Shown here piece after piece: positions 8,607-16,108 of a stretch of 64,000 bases of DNA (the stretch's first letter is position 1; each line of letters begins with the position of its first letter). The position numbers and the translations under genes were made by a program. A model generated the notes under the pieces. It was given only the letters and a program-made list of their open reading frames with translations, was not told where the DNA came from and made no database searches. The stretch covers positions 68,380-132,379 of the forward strand of contig CACOHS010000002.1 of NCBI GenBank assembly GCA_902627055.1, given 5' to 3'. The DNA comes from an uncultured SAR86 cluster bacterium. Its GTDB lineage: Bacteria; Pseudomonadota; Gammaproteobacteria; Magnimaribacterales; D2472.

Positions 8607-9695
8607 ATGGCAGATTTATTTAAACAAAAATGGGATGCTTTCTGTGACAACTTAAAAGATGTTGGGTCCATTATTGAATCGGAATCATCCCTTAGTGAAA
8701 TTGATCAAGCTGAAGGATACAGATATTTGCTTAGATTGATGCGCCTGTCATTAGAAATGAATTTGGAACATTCAAATCCAACTTCACCATCTTTCTATAA
8801 TCTTTCTCACGAAACCGCAAAAATAGGTGCTGATAATCCAGATAATATTTATTTAAATGCAAACATTGATGGTGAGCAAGCCTATGAAATATATGGAAAC
8901 ATTGGTGAACTAGATTACTTAAGTTTTGGAATCAAAGAAAACAGATACAGTAAAGATGGAACTATGCTCTCTTTAGGTGAAATTGATATGAGAGATATGG
9001 AGATAGAAAATTCTGGAGATTTTATTCTATATCTTGGAGGCGATGAAACTCCTAAGAATTATTTACCTATGCCCAAAAATGCAAACATGCTTATAGTACG
9101 TCAAACCTATAAAAATAGAATAAAACAAACTCATGCAAAAATTAATATTAAAAATGTAGGTTTAGCACCTATCCCTGATCTTTTAACAACAGAAAAACTT
9201 AACGACCAACTCAATCAAACTCTAGCATTTGTGAGTGGGACAGCGTCTACATTTTTAAAGTGGGTAAAAGAATTTAAACTTAATCATAAAAACTCTCTTC
9301 CTCTTGGCGATCAAAGCTTTTTTCAAGCAGCTGGTGGAGATCCTAAAATTTGTTATTTACATGGATACTATGACTTCAATAATGATGAATGCATGCAAAT
9401 AACAACTGATATTCCAGAATGTGAGTATTGGAATTTTCAATTAGAAAATTACTGGATGGAATCTCTAGATTACCGACATTATCCAATACATATTAATAAT
9501 GCATCTGCAACTCTTGAGGATGATAACTCAATTATTATTACTGTCAGTCACTCTCCAATTAATGTAAAAAATAACCTTATTACAGAAGGTAGAAATAATG
9601 GTGCAATGCTCTTGAGATGGATTGGTTCAAGCAGTAACCCAATCCCTGAGGTTAAAATAAAGAAAATTGAATCTATCGAGATAAACTCATGTTGA
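8607..9695 (+). CDS. DUF1214 domain-containing protein
   Basis: This 362-aa protein has no signal peptide. The C-terminal part (NDECMQITTDIPECEYWNFQLENYW, split over residues ~265-290, then SLDYRHYPIHINNASA and VSHSPINVKNNLITEGRNNGAMLLRW) matches the DUF1214 pattern. The middle contains a beta-rich stretch (YLNANIDGEQAYEIYGNIGE). The biochemical function of DUF1214 is not established. Proteins of this layout recur beside sulfotransferase and SDR genes in lipid- or steroid-type clusters, as here. It overlaps the sulfotransferase start by 7 bp, so the two form an operon. Confidence 0.75.
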   Translation: MADLFKQKWDAFCDNLKDVGSIIESESSLSEIDQAEGYRYLLRLMRLSLEMNLEHSNPTSPSFYNLSHETAKIGADNPDNIYLNANIDGEQAYEIYGNIGELDYLSFGIKENRYSKDGTMLSLGEIDMRDMEIENSGDFILYLGGDETPKNYLPMPKNANMLIVRQTYKNRIKQTHAKINIKNVGLAPIPDLLTTEKLNDQLNQTLAFVSGTASTFLKWVKEFKLNHKNSLPLGDQSFFQAAGGDPKICYLHGYYDFNNDECMQITTDIPECEYWNFQLENYWMESLDYRHYPIHINNASATLEDDNSIIITVSHSPINVKNNLITEGRNNGAMLLRWIGSSSNPIPEVKIKKIESIEINSC

Positions 9696-10828
9696 ATCAA
9701 ACGGAAATAATAAATGAAGCTAAAAATCAAACTGGTTTAGAAAAATTTGGTAATCCATTATTTATGGATGGTTTTGAAGCATTGATCAGTTCAATAAATC
9801 AGGAGGCTGATTTGAATGAAATTGGTGTTGAGGCACAAAAACAAAGATTAATTGGAATTTTGGCCAATATACTAAGAATTGAAAATGCATTTAAAGAAAA
9901 TCCAGAAATTTTGGAGGAGGAAATCAAGTCGCCAGTTGTGATTGTTGGTCTTCCAAGGACAGGAAGCACTATGACTCATAGGCTACTTGCTTCGGATCCA
10001 AATCATACTGCAATGCTTTGGTGGGAAGGTAGATACCCAGCAATGCTTGAAGGAGAACAAAGAGGCAATCCCTTAGATAGAATGGAAATGGGTAAAGCTG
10101 AAGTTGAGGCTGTCATGCAAGCTTCACCAGATGCATTAACCATTCATCCATGGGATTACAAGGGAGCCGATGAAGAAATTTTATTATTGGAGCACACTTT
10201 TTTTAGCACGGTGCCAGAATCATTTATGCGACTTCCATCTTATTCAAATTGGGTTGAATCTCAAGATCATATTCACGCCTACAAACAATTAAAAAAAATG
10301 CTTCAATACCTTCAGTGGCAAAATCCAGGCAGAGAAAATAAAAGATGGGTCCTAAAATCTCCACATCATTTAGGTTTTATTGATAAATTACTGCTTGCAT
10401 TTCCTGATTCAAAAGTAATCCAAACACATAGAGATCCATTTAAAACTGTGCCTTCATTTTGTTCAATGTGTGCAAATTTATTTGAACCAATTTCTAACTC
10501 TTATGATAAAGAGGAAATTGGTCATCACTGGGCAAATAAACTTGCCAAGGTACTAAATCACTGTATGAAAATAAGCAAATTAAATAAAGAAAATTTTCTT
10601 GATTTAGAATTTAATAAAATGATTAAGGACCCAATCTCAGAAATGACAGAAGTTTACAATTTTATTGAAGAAGATTTTACTGACCAAGCTGAAAATGCTA
10701 TGAATGCTTGGAAAGAAGAAAATCAACATGAAATGGGTGCACATCAATATTCACTTGAAGAATTTAATTTAGATGATTCTTTTATAGATGAAAACTTCAG
10801 TGAATACATAAATCAATATATAAAGTAG
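9689..10828 (+). CDS. Sulfotransferase family protein (PAPS-dependent)
   Basis: The protein is 379 aa. The 5'-phosphosulfate loop is VIVGLPRTGSTMTHRLLASDPN near residue 90 (quoted in part: GLPRTGST). The 3'-phosphate region is VLKSPHHLGFIDKLL followed by VIQTHRDP. These are hallmarks of the Sulfotransfer_3-type family, which moves sulfate from PAPS to hydroxyl or amine acceptors. WWEGRYPA and PWDYKGADEE are conserved in the bacterial subgroup. The acceptor is unknown. It overlaps the DUF1214 gene and is 9 bp upstream of the SDR gene, with GGAAG as a ribosome site for the latter. Confidence 0.88.
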   Translation: MLNQTEIINEAKNQTGLEKFGNPLFMDGFEALISSINQEADLNEIGVEAQKQRLIGILANILRIENAFKENPEILEEEIKSPVVIVGLPRTGSTMTHRLLASDPNHTAMLWWEGRYPAMLEGEQRGNPLDRMEMGKAEVEAVMQASPDALTIHPWDYKGADEEILLLEHTFFSTVPESFMRLPSYSNWVESQDHIHAYKQLKKMLQYLQWQNPGRENKRWVLKSPHHLGFIDKLLLAFPDSKVIQTHRDPFKTVPSFCSMCANLFEPISNSYDKEEIGHHWANKLAKVLNHCMKISKLNKENFLDLEFNKMIKDPISEMTEVYNFIEEDFTDQAENAMNAWKEENQHEMGAHQYSLEEFNLDDSFIDENFSEYINQYIK

Positions 10829-10837
10829 GAAGTAAAA

Positions 10838-11614
10838 ATGTTACTAAAAGATAAAGTTGTAATTGTCTCAGGAATTGGACCAGGATTAGGCCAAGAGCTG
10901 GCTTATGGCGCAGCAAGAGAAGGAGCAAAAATTGCAATTGCTGCCAGATCAACTGAGTTATTAAATAAGCTTCAAGATGAAATTGGAGAAAAATCAGAAG
11001 TCATAGCAATTCCATGTGACATCACTGATAAAAACGATTGTCAAAATTTGGTGAATGAAACAGTTAAAAAATATGGAAAACTTGATGGACTTATAAATAG
11101 TGCATACCGAGCAGGTGATTTTAAAGAAATCGTAGATTCTGACTTTCAAGATTGGCATGAAACCATGAATACAAATTTTTTTGGCACCATGAACTTAACT
11201 ATGGCAGCTGTTAAAGAAATGGTCCCAAATAATCAAGGTGCGATTGTAATGATCAATAGTCTTATCACAAAAAAACCTTTACCAACTCAAGGTGGCTACG
11301 CAGCATCAAAGGGTGCACTTTCAACAGCAACAAAAATTCTTGCAAAAGAATTAGGTCCAAAAGGAATCAGAGTTAATTCGGTTTATATGGGTTGGATGTG
11401 GGGTCCTCCTGTTGAGATGTATGTAAATTTTACCGCAGACTCAATGGGTATTGAACCAAGTGAAGTTATTGATGGAGTTACAAAGGATATTCCGCTTGGA
11501 ATAATCCCTGATGATAGCGACTGTGCCAATGCAGCACTATTTTTAATTTCTGATCTTGCAAAAGTAATCACCGGAGCTAACTTGGATGTAAATGGTGGTG
11601 AATTTATGTCTTGA
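10838..11614 (+). CDS. Short-chain dehydrogenase/reductase (SDR)
   Basis: The protein is 258 aa with a Rossmann start VSGIGPGLGQELAYGAAREG, so the usual TGxxxGIG is changed to SGIGPGLG. INSAYRAG replaces the usual NNAG loop. The catalytic triad is S in INSL and YAASK. GANLDVNGGEFM closes the protein in the normal way. It is an NAD(P)-dependent oxidoreductase of unknown substrate, third in an operon with DUF1214 and sulfotransferase. This GPGLG variant is often seen in SDRs annotated in steroid or bile-acid catabolism, but that link is only suggestive here. Confidence 0.85.
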   Translation: MLLKDKVVIVSGIGPGLGQELAYGAAREGAKIAIAARSTELLNKLQDEIGEKSEVIAIPCDITDKNDCQNLVNETVKKYGKLDGLINSAYRAGDFKEIVDSDFQDWHETMNTNFFGTMNLTMAAVKEMVPNNQGAIVMINSLITKKPLPTQGGYAASKGALSTATKILAKELGPKGIRVNSVYMGWMWGPPVEMYVNFTADSMGIEPSEVIDGVTKDIPLGIIPDDSDCANAALFLISDLAKVITGANLDVNGGEFMS

Positions 11615-11714
11615 TGAGTATCAAGTAATTTTTTTTCGTCAAGCTTCAGGTCAATTTTTCCCTGCTTTTTTTTAAATTAGGATTTTATAAGCAATAATTG
11701 TTTAAACTTTAAGA

Positions 11715-12587
11715 ATGGCAATTAATAAATCTATGCATACTATTGATCTAATGCTTGGTATACCGGAGCAGGAGGATAGATCTGATTGGTATACATTCAT
11801 GGAGCCTCTGCTTCGAGATGAGGAATCCAGGTCTATGTTTAAAATGCCAGCTCAATACATGTTTAAGGATATTCCTGAAACAGGCTCTCATGATGATTTT
11901 ATCCAATATACAATTGAACAAATGGATAAATTTTATATCAATCAAGCAATGGTAGGATTTCACGAGAAATCAGAAGTTAAAATTGAGGCTGCAAAAAATC
12001 ATAGCGATAGATTCTTTTTTGATCTTCCTGTGAATCCAAATATAGAGAATGAGGCTGAAAACATAAAAAGGCATTATGAAACTTATGGCATAAAAGCTGT
12101 AAGTGCATTCCCCTCAGGTATGTACCCTCAAGTTGCAATCAATGATAAAAAATGGCATCCAATATATGAGATGTGTGTTGAATTAGATATTCCTTTTTTT
12201 TGTTGTGTGGGAGTTCCCGGTCCAAGAATCCCGATGGCTCCTCAAAAAGTTGAATTGATTGATGAGGTTTGTTGGTATTTTCCAGAACTCAAATTTGTTA
12301 TGAGACATGGAGCTGAACCATGGACAGCTCTAGCTTGTAAGTTAATGCTTAAATATCCTAATTTATATTATTCAACAAGTGCTTTTTCTCCAAAGCATTA
12401 TCCGAAAGATATTATAAATTTTGCAAATACTCGAGGAAAAAATAAAATCATGTATGCAGGATATTTCCCAATGGGTCTTTCTTTAGATAAAATTTTCAGT
12501 GAAATGGATAATGTGCCTTTTAATGAGGATGTTTGGCCATTATTTTTGGGAGGAAACGCTAAAAAAGTTCTTAAATTAAATATATAA
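11715..12587 (+). CDS. Amidohydrolase-2-like TIM-barrel protein lacking canonical metal-binding motifs
   Basis: This 290-aa protein is related to the amidohydrolase_2/ACMSD group. It has DDFIQYTIEQMDKFYINQA, then FFFDLPVNPN, AVSAFPSGMYP, IPFFCCVGVPGPR and FVMRHGAEPW, which follow the barrel-strand order of that family. Two metal-site signatures are not seen: there is no HxH at the N-terminus (it starts TIDLMLGIPEQEDR), and the usual G-S-D near the C-terminus reads AGYFPMG. It may use another metal arrangement or be non-catalytic. A conserved MPAQYMFKDIPE segment defines a sub-family often found beside Rieske oxygenases. The Rieske gene follows 28 bp downstream in the same direction. Confidence 0.7.
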   Translation: MAINKSMHTIDLMLGIPEQEDRSDWYTFMEPLLRDEESRSMFKMPAQYMFKDIPETGSHDDFIQYTIEQMDKFYINQAMVGFHEKSEVKIEAAKNHSDRFFFDLPVNPNIENEAENIKRHYETYGIKAVSAFPSGMYPQVAINDKKWHPIYEMCVELDIPFFCCVGVPGPRIPMAPQKVELIDEVCWYFPELKFVMRHGAEPWTALACKLMLKYPNLYYSTSAFSPKHYPKDIINFANTRGKNKIMYAGYFPMGLSLDKIFSEMDNVPFNEDVWPLFLGGNAKKVLKLNI

Positions 12588-12615
12588 TGAGAATTAACGA
12601 AAAATACCACAAATC

Positions 12616-13614
12616 ATGTTAGAAAAAAGTAGATATTCAATGTTGCAAATACCATTTGGTTGGTATGTTGTAGACTATTCTAATGAACTTAATCCTGGTG
12701 ACGTAAAGGCAGTTCGCTACTTTGGCCAAGACCAAGTGCTTTTTAGAACTGAGTCAGGTGAAATTAGTATGTTGGATGCATATTGTCCCCACTTAGGAGC
12801 TCACCTTGGTCATGGAGGTATTGTTAATGGAGAATGTATCGAATGTCCTTTCCATGCTTGGAGGTGGAAAACTGATGGGAAAATTGGAGAAATTCCATAC
12901 GCTAAACGCATTCCTCCGAGAGCACAAGATACAAAAATATTTACTTATCCAACCGTAGAAAGAAATAATCTAATTTATGCTTGGTATCATCCGCATGGCG
13001 ACGAACCACATTATGAAGTAGAAACATATCCTGAAGTCCTCGATCCAGAATGGGGAGATGAATTTGAAAAATTTGAATACCGAATAAAATGCCATATTCA
13101 AGATATGGCAGAAAATGCTGTGGATGCAGCTCATTTTGTTTATGTTCATGGAGTTGCTACATATCCAGAATTTGAGGTTACTTATGAAAATCAAAAAAGA
13201 TTTTTTTATCAGAAAGCAGATATGATTACTCCAAGAGGAACTGTTAAAGGCAAAATATCTGGTGCATCAAATGGACCAGGCGATAATTTCACAAAGTTTG
13301 AAGGGATCTGTGACACACTTCTTTTGGGCTCAACAACGCCTACTGAAAATGAAGAAGTAATTACCAGATTTTCATTTCTTCAAAAAAAGGTTAATGGAGA
13401 GGTCCCAAAAGGTGGCGTTGGCGCAGCAATAATTGCCGATATTAATAAACAGGTAAAAGAAGATATTCCAGTTTGGGAAAATAAAAAATATGCATCAAAA
13501 CCTGTGCTATGTGATTCAGACGGTCCAATTGCTAAATTTAGAAAACACTTTGCAACATTTTATGCTGAAGACAAGGAGCCTGAATCAATTAAAACAGCAA
13601 ATATCGAAAAATAA
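12616..13614 (+). CDS. Rieske non-haem iron oxygenase, KshA-like (3-ketosteroid 9-alpha-hydroxylase type)
   Basis: This 332-aa protein has a Rieske domain near residues 15-125 with YCPHLGAHLGHGG...ECIECPFHAW, giving CxH-x17-CxxH for the [2Fe-2S] cluster. The catalytic domain carries DMAENAVDAAHFVYVHG, the D-x2-H-x4-H mononuclear iron site. Length and motif spacing fit the KshA/cholesterol-7-desaturase branch rather than the longer aromatic-ring dioxygenase alpha subunits. Such enzymes hydroxylate or desaturate ring systems and need a reductase, which is not in the window. A rubredoxin lies just downstream on the other strand. The steroid substrate is inferred. An internal ATG (MLQIPFGWY, residue 10) is an alternative start. 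Confidence 0.85.
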   Translation: MLEKSRYSMLQIPFGWYVVDYSNELNPGDVKAVRYFGQDQVLFRTESGEISMLDAYCPHLGAHLGHGGIVNGECIECPFHAWRWKTDGKIGEIPYAKRIPPRAQDTKIFTYPTVERNNLIYAWYHPHGDEPHYEVETYPEVLDPEWGDEFEKFEYRIKCHIQDMAENAVDAAHFVYVHGVATYPEFEVTYENQKRFFYQKADMITPRGTVKGKISGASNGPGDNFTKFEGICDTLLLGSTTPTENEEVITRFSFLQKKVNGEVPKGGVGAAIIADINKQVKEDIPVWENKKYASKPVLCDSDGPIAKFRKHFATFYAEDKEPESIKTANIEK

Positions 13615-13631
13615 AATTTCTGTATTTCTAT

Positions 13632-13802
13632 CTATTCCTCAATTAACTCAAAATCAAACTTACTAACACCACAATCTGGGCAAACCCATTCATCTGGAAT
13701 ATCCTCCCACCTGGTTCCCGGCGCTAAGCCATCCTCAGGGTCACCTAGTTCTTCATCATAGATGTATCCACAAATTACGCATTCATATTTTCTAAAAGGC
13801 AT
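13632..13802 (-). CDS. Rubredoxin (56 aa, missing from the ORF track)
   Basis: Translation of the minus strand gives a 56-aa protein starting MPFRKYECVICGYIYDEELG and ending CPDCGVSKFDFELIEE. The two CxxC pairs (CVICGY and CPDCGV) are the iron ligands of classical rubredoxins, and the spacing between them (DPEDGLAPGTRWEDIPDEW) is standard. It is a small one-electron carrier. The ATG overlaps the end of the MFS gene by 11 bp, suggesting translation coupling. Its stop is 17 bp from the Rieske oxygenase stop on the other strand. Partnering with the nearby oxygenases is plausible but not shown. Confidence 0.95.
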   Translation of the reverse strand: MPFRKYECVICGYIYDEELGDPEDGLAPGTRWEDIPDEWVCPDCGVSKFDFELIEE

Positions 13803-15141
13803 GGTTCGTTAATTGAGATTTAATTTTTTCATGATCTTCTCTACCTAATGAATGAGTAAACAAAAGATAGGATGCTATGGAATAACTAATGATTGGCACA
13901 AATGTGTAAATATAATAAATTGCCATTTTTGATGACTCAGTATTTGATGTTCCGAGACTAATATCAAAACCCCAGTAAAGCTCTAAAACCAAATAAGGCA
14001 CCACTGCAGCCAATGCAAAACCAATTTTTGTTAAGGTTGTAAGGAATGAAAAAACTGTTCCAGAGATATTTTCTCCAACCTCAACAGTCAATTTATCTGA
14101 TATATCCGCAGTCATAGCATTAATTAAAGGCAGTGGTCCTGAAAAAGAAAATCCATATAACACTATAAAAGTTCCCACTCCTATCAACCTTTGAAAAGTA
14201 CTTAGATCTCTAATATACCAATACCCTATAAAACCTAAAGTTAAGATAATAATGGCATATACACACGAAATTCCAGCCGCAAAATGTTTTGATGTTTTTA
14301 AACTTAAATATCTCCATATCCATAAGCCAAAAACACTAACAACATAATAAATTAACATTAATCTTGAGGAATATTCAGGCAGCTCAATTACAACTTCCAT
14401 CCATATCAAATATAAAGCTCCATTCAGGCTCATACAAAATGCAATTAAAACTGCTGCAGTGACTATCCTAATGAGCATCTTATTGGAAAATAAGGCTTTA
14501 AAATTTTTAAATGAATTTTTAGACTTCTCTGTTAAAGAATCAGAAAAATAGTCTGGCGTATTCCATAAAGCATTCATTGTGATTAATGGAATACAAAATA
14601 AAACAAAAATTCCGATTGCATTCACTTTTGCTTGCAAGGATGGATCATTAATTTCAACAATGGCTGGGATTGCAATTACTGAGAACATACCAAGAAGAGC
14701 CATCAGCTCTCTAAGGGTAAGAAGCTTTGTTCTTTCATCGTAATCAGGCGCTAAGTTAGTAGCCCAAGATAATTGGGTAATAGTTGATAATGTGAATGCT
14801 AAATAAAGCATAAATAATCCAAGAAAGAAGTATATCCATGACGGTGATGATGTTTGTGGGAGAAAAATTATAAATGTTGCAAGCATAAAAATTGGAGCGG
14901 AAAGAAAGATCCAGTGCTTGTGCTTTCCCCATCTCGATGGAAATTTATCAATTAAAAGCCCCATTACCGGATCGGTTAAAATGTCAGTAAATCGCCCTAA
15001 AAAGAAAATAATTCCAACCAGAGACAATCCCAATCCCAAATCATCAGCATAGAAAGGTAAAACAAAAATAAAAATGGGCATTCCAGCTGCTGACGTTGGA
15101 AAATTTAATGCTGTATAGGAAATCCGCTGAAATAAATTCAT
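13792..15141 (-). CDS. MFS transporter, GPH/MelB-like cation symporter family
   Basis: This 449-aa protein has about 12 predicted membrane helices. The first cytoplasmic loop has GRFTDILTDPVMGLLIDKFPSRWGKHKHW (quoted as DILTDPVMG), the diagnostic D-x3-DP-x2-G pattern of the MelB/GPH group, followed by the RWGKHK loop. These carriers move sugars, glucuronides or organic acids with a cation; the substrate cannot be deduced. It sits between the CBS-domain gene and rubredoxin and overlaps the latter by 11 bp. Uptake of the compound degraded by the adjacent block is a reasonable inference. Confidence 0.82.
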   Translation of the reverse strand: MNLFQRISYTALNFPTSAAGMPIFIFVLPFYADDLGLGLSLVGIIFFLGRFTDILTDPVMGLLIDKFPSRWGKHKHWIFLSAPIFMLATFIIFLPQTSSPSWIYFFLGLFMLYLAFTLSTITQLSWATNLAPDYDERTKLLTLRELMALLGMFSVIAIPAIVEINDPSLQAKVNAIGIFVLFCIPLITMNALWNTPDYFSDSLTEKSKNSFKNFKALFSNKMLIRIVTAAVLIAFCMSLNGALYLIWMEVVIELPEYSSRLMLIYYVVSVFGLWIWRYLSLKTSKHFAAGISCVYAIIILTLGFIGYWYIRDLSTFQRLIGVGTFIVLYGFSFSGPLPLINAMTADISDKLTVEVGENISGTVFSFLTTLTKIGFALAAVVPYLVLELYWGFDISLGTSNTESSKMAIYYIYTFVPIISYSIASYLLFTHSLGREDHEKIKSQLTNHAF

Positions 15142-15157
15142 TTATTTTTATCGGTTT

Positions 15158-15559
15158 CTAGATCTTAAAGACATCTCTCATGGATATTATTCCAACAAGT
15201 TGCTCTCCTGAAAAAACAGGCAGATGTCTAATTTGATTATCTAGCATAAGTTTTTTAGCTTCAGAGTTTGATGTTTCTGGGCATGTATATATTAGTTTTC
15301 TTGTCATAATATCTCTTACAGTCTTGGATCCAAGGTTCATTGATCCTCCAGATAATGCATAAACAAGATCTCTCTCAGTTAATATGCCTAGCACAGAAGA
15401 CTTACATAAATTATCTTCTGACCCATTTCTGGAAATCATCAATGCGCCAATTTTATTTTTATTCATTAAGGCTGCTGCTTTAAATAAATCTGAATCCTCT
15501 GAAATTGTAAAAATATCCCAGTATCTTTGTTCATTAAGATGATCTTTAACTTTTTTCAT
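15158..15559 (-). CDS. CBS-domain pair protein
   Basis: This 133-aa protein consists of a tandem CBS pair and little else. The first unit runs from DLFKAAALMNKNKIGALMISR to GILTERDLVYAL. The second covers VRDIMTRKLIYTCPETSNSEAKKLMLDNQIRHLPVF and ends with LVGIISMRDVFKI. Such stand-alone pairs bind adenine nucleotides or SAM and act as sensors, often paired with transporters or enzymes encoded nearby. It lies 16 bp upstream of the MFS gene on the same strand, so it may sense energy state for that operon. The ligand is unknown. Confidence 0.85.
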   Translation of the reverse strand: MKKVKDHLNEQRYWDIFTISEDSDLFKAAALMNKNKIGALMISRNGSEDNLCKSSVLGILTERDLVYALSGGSMNLGSKTVRDIMTRKLIYTCPETSNSEAKKLMLDNQIRHLPVFSGEQLVGIISMRDVFKI

Positions 15560-15702
15560 ATTAAGTTTTAACTTTGCGGTAGCATTGCAATAAATATATA
15601 AAAGATATTAACACCCTATCTAATTTCTTGGTATCATAAGCGGACATTAAAAAGTATTTTTGATAACTACTTTACATTTTTTAACGCTAACATTAAATTA
15701 CT

Positions 15703-16077
15703 ATGAAATCGTTTTTAACCCCATTTTTATTTGTTTTTGCATTATTACTATCTTTTCCTTCGTTTGCTGGTGACGTAGGTTATGTCGGAGAAGAAGGAAC
15801 TGAAATTGAGGTCTTTAGAGTTTCAAGCCCTGCAGCTGAATATCCAAGAAGGGCTTTAAGACTTGGTATTGAAGGTAATGTAAAACTTGAGTTTGATGTA
15901 GATACTGACGGATCCGTGCTAGATCCCTACGTAGTTGAAAGCACTCCAGCTGGTGTTTTTGATAGAGCATCTATCAAAGCCGTAAGAAAATTCTTATATC
16001 AACCACCTACTTATAATGGAACATCCGTAAAGGTTAACAATGTTCAAATTAATCTTACATTTAAGCTAGGCACCTAA
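15703..16077 (+). CDS. Periplasmic TonB C-terminal domain protein
   Basis: This 124-aa protein has a clear signal peptide (MKSFLTPFLFVFALLLSFPSFA, cut after SFA). The rest is a TonB_C domain: EYPRRALRLGIEGNVKLEFDVDTDGSV, then FDRASIKAVRKFLYQPPTYNG and QINLTF. Unlike true TonB it has no uncleaved N-terminal anchor and no proline-rich spacer, so it cannot transduce energy in the classic way. It may bind TonB boxes or peptidoglycan, or serve as a secreted adaptor. The hybrid histidine kinase gene starts 31 bp downstream and is probably co-transcribed. Confidence 0.82.
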   Translation: MKSFLTPFLFVFALLLSFPSFAGDVGYVGEEGTEIEVFRVSSPAAEYPRRALRLGIEGNVKLEFDVDTDGSVLDPYVVESTPAGVFDRASIKAVRKFLYQPPTYNGTSVKVNNVQINLTFKLGT

Positions 16078-16108
16078 TCTAAAGTTTTAATATAGTCGAA
16101 GAATATTT

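Noticed and set aside
11640-11680. Possible terminator (CAGG/CCTG with T8) after the SDR gene
   Set aside because: The stem is only about 4 bp, too weak to support a call.
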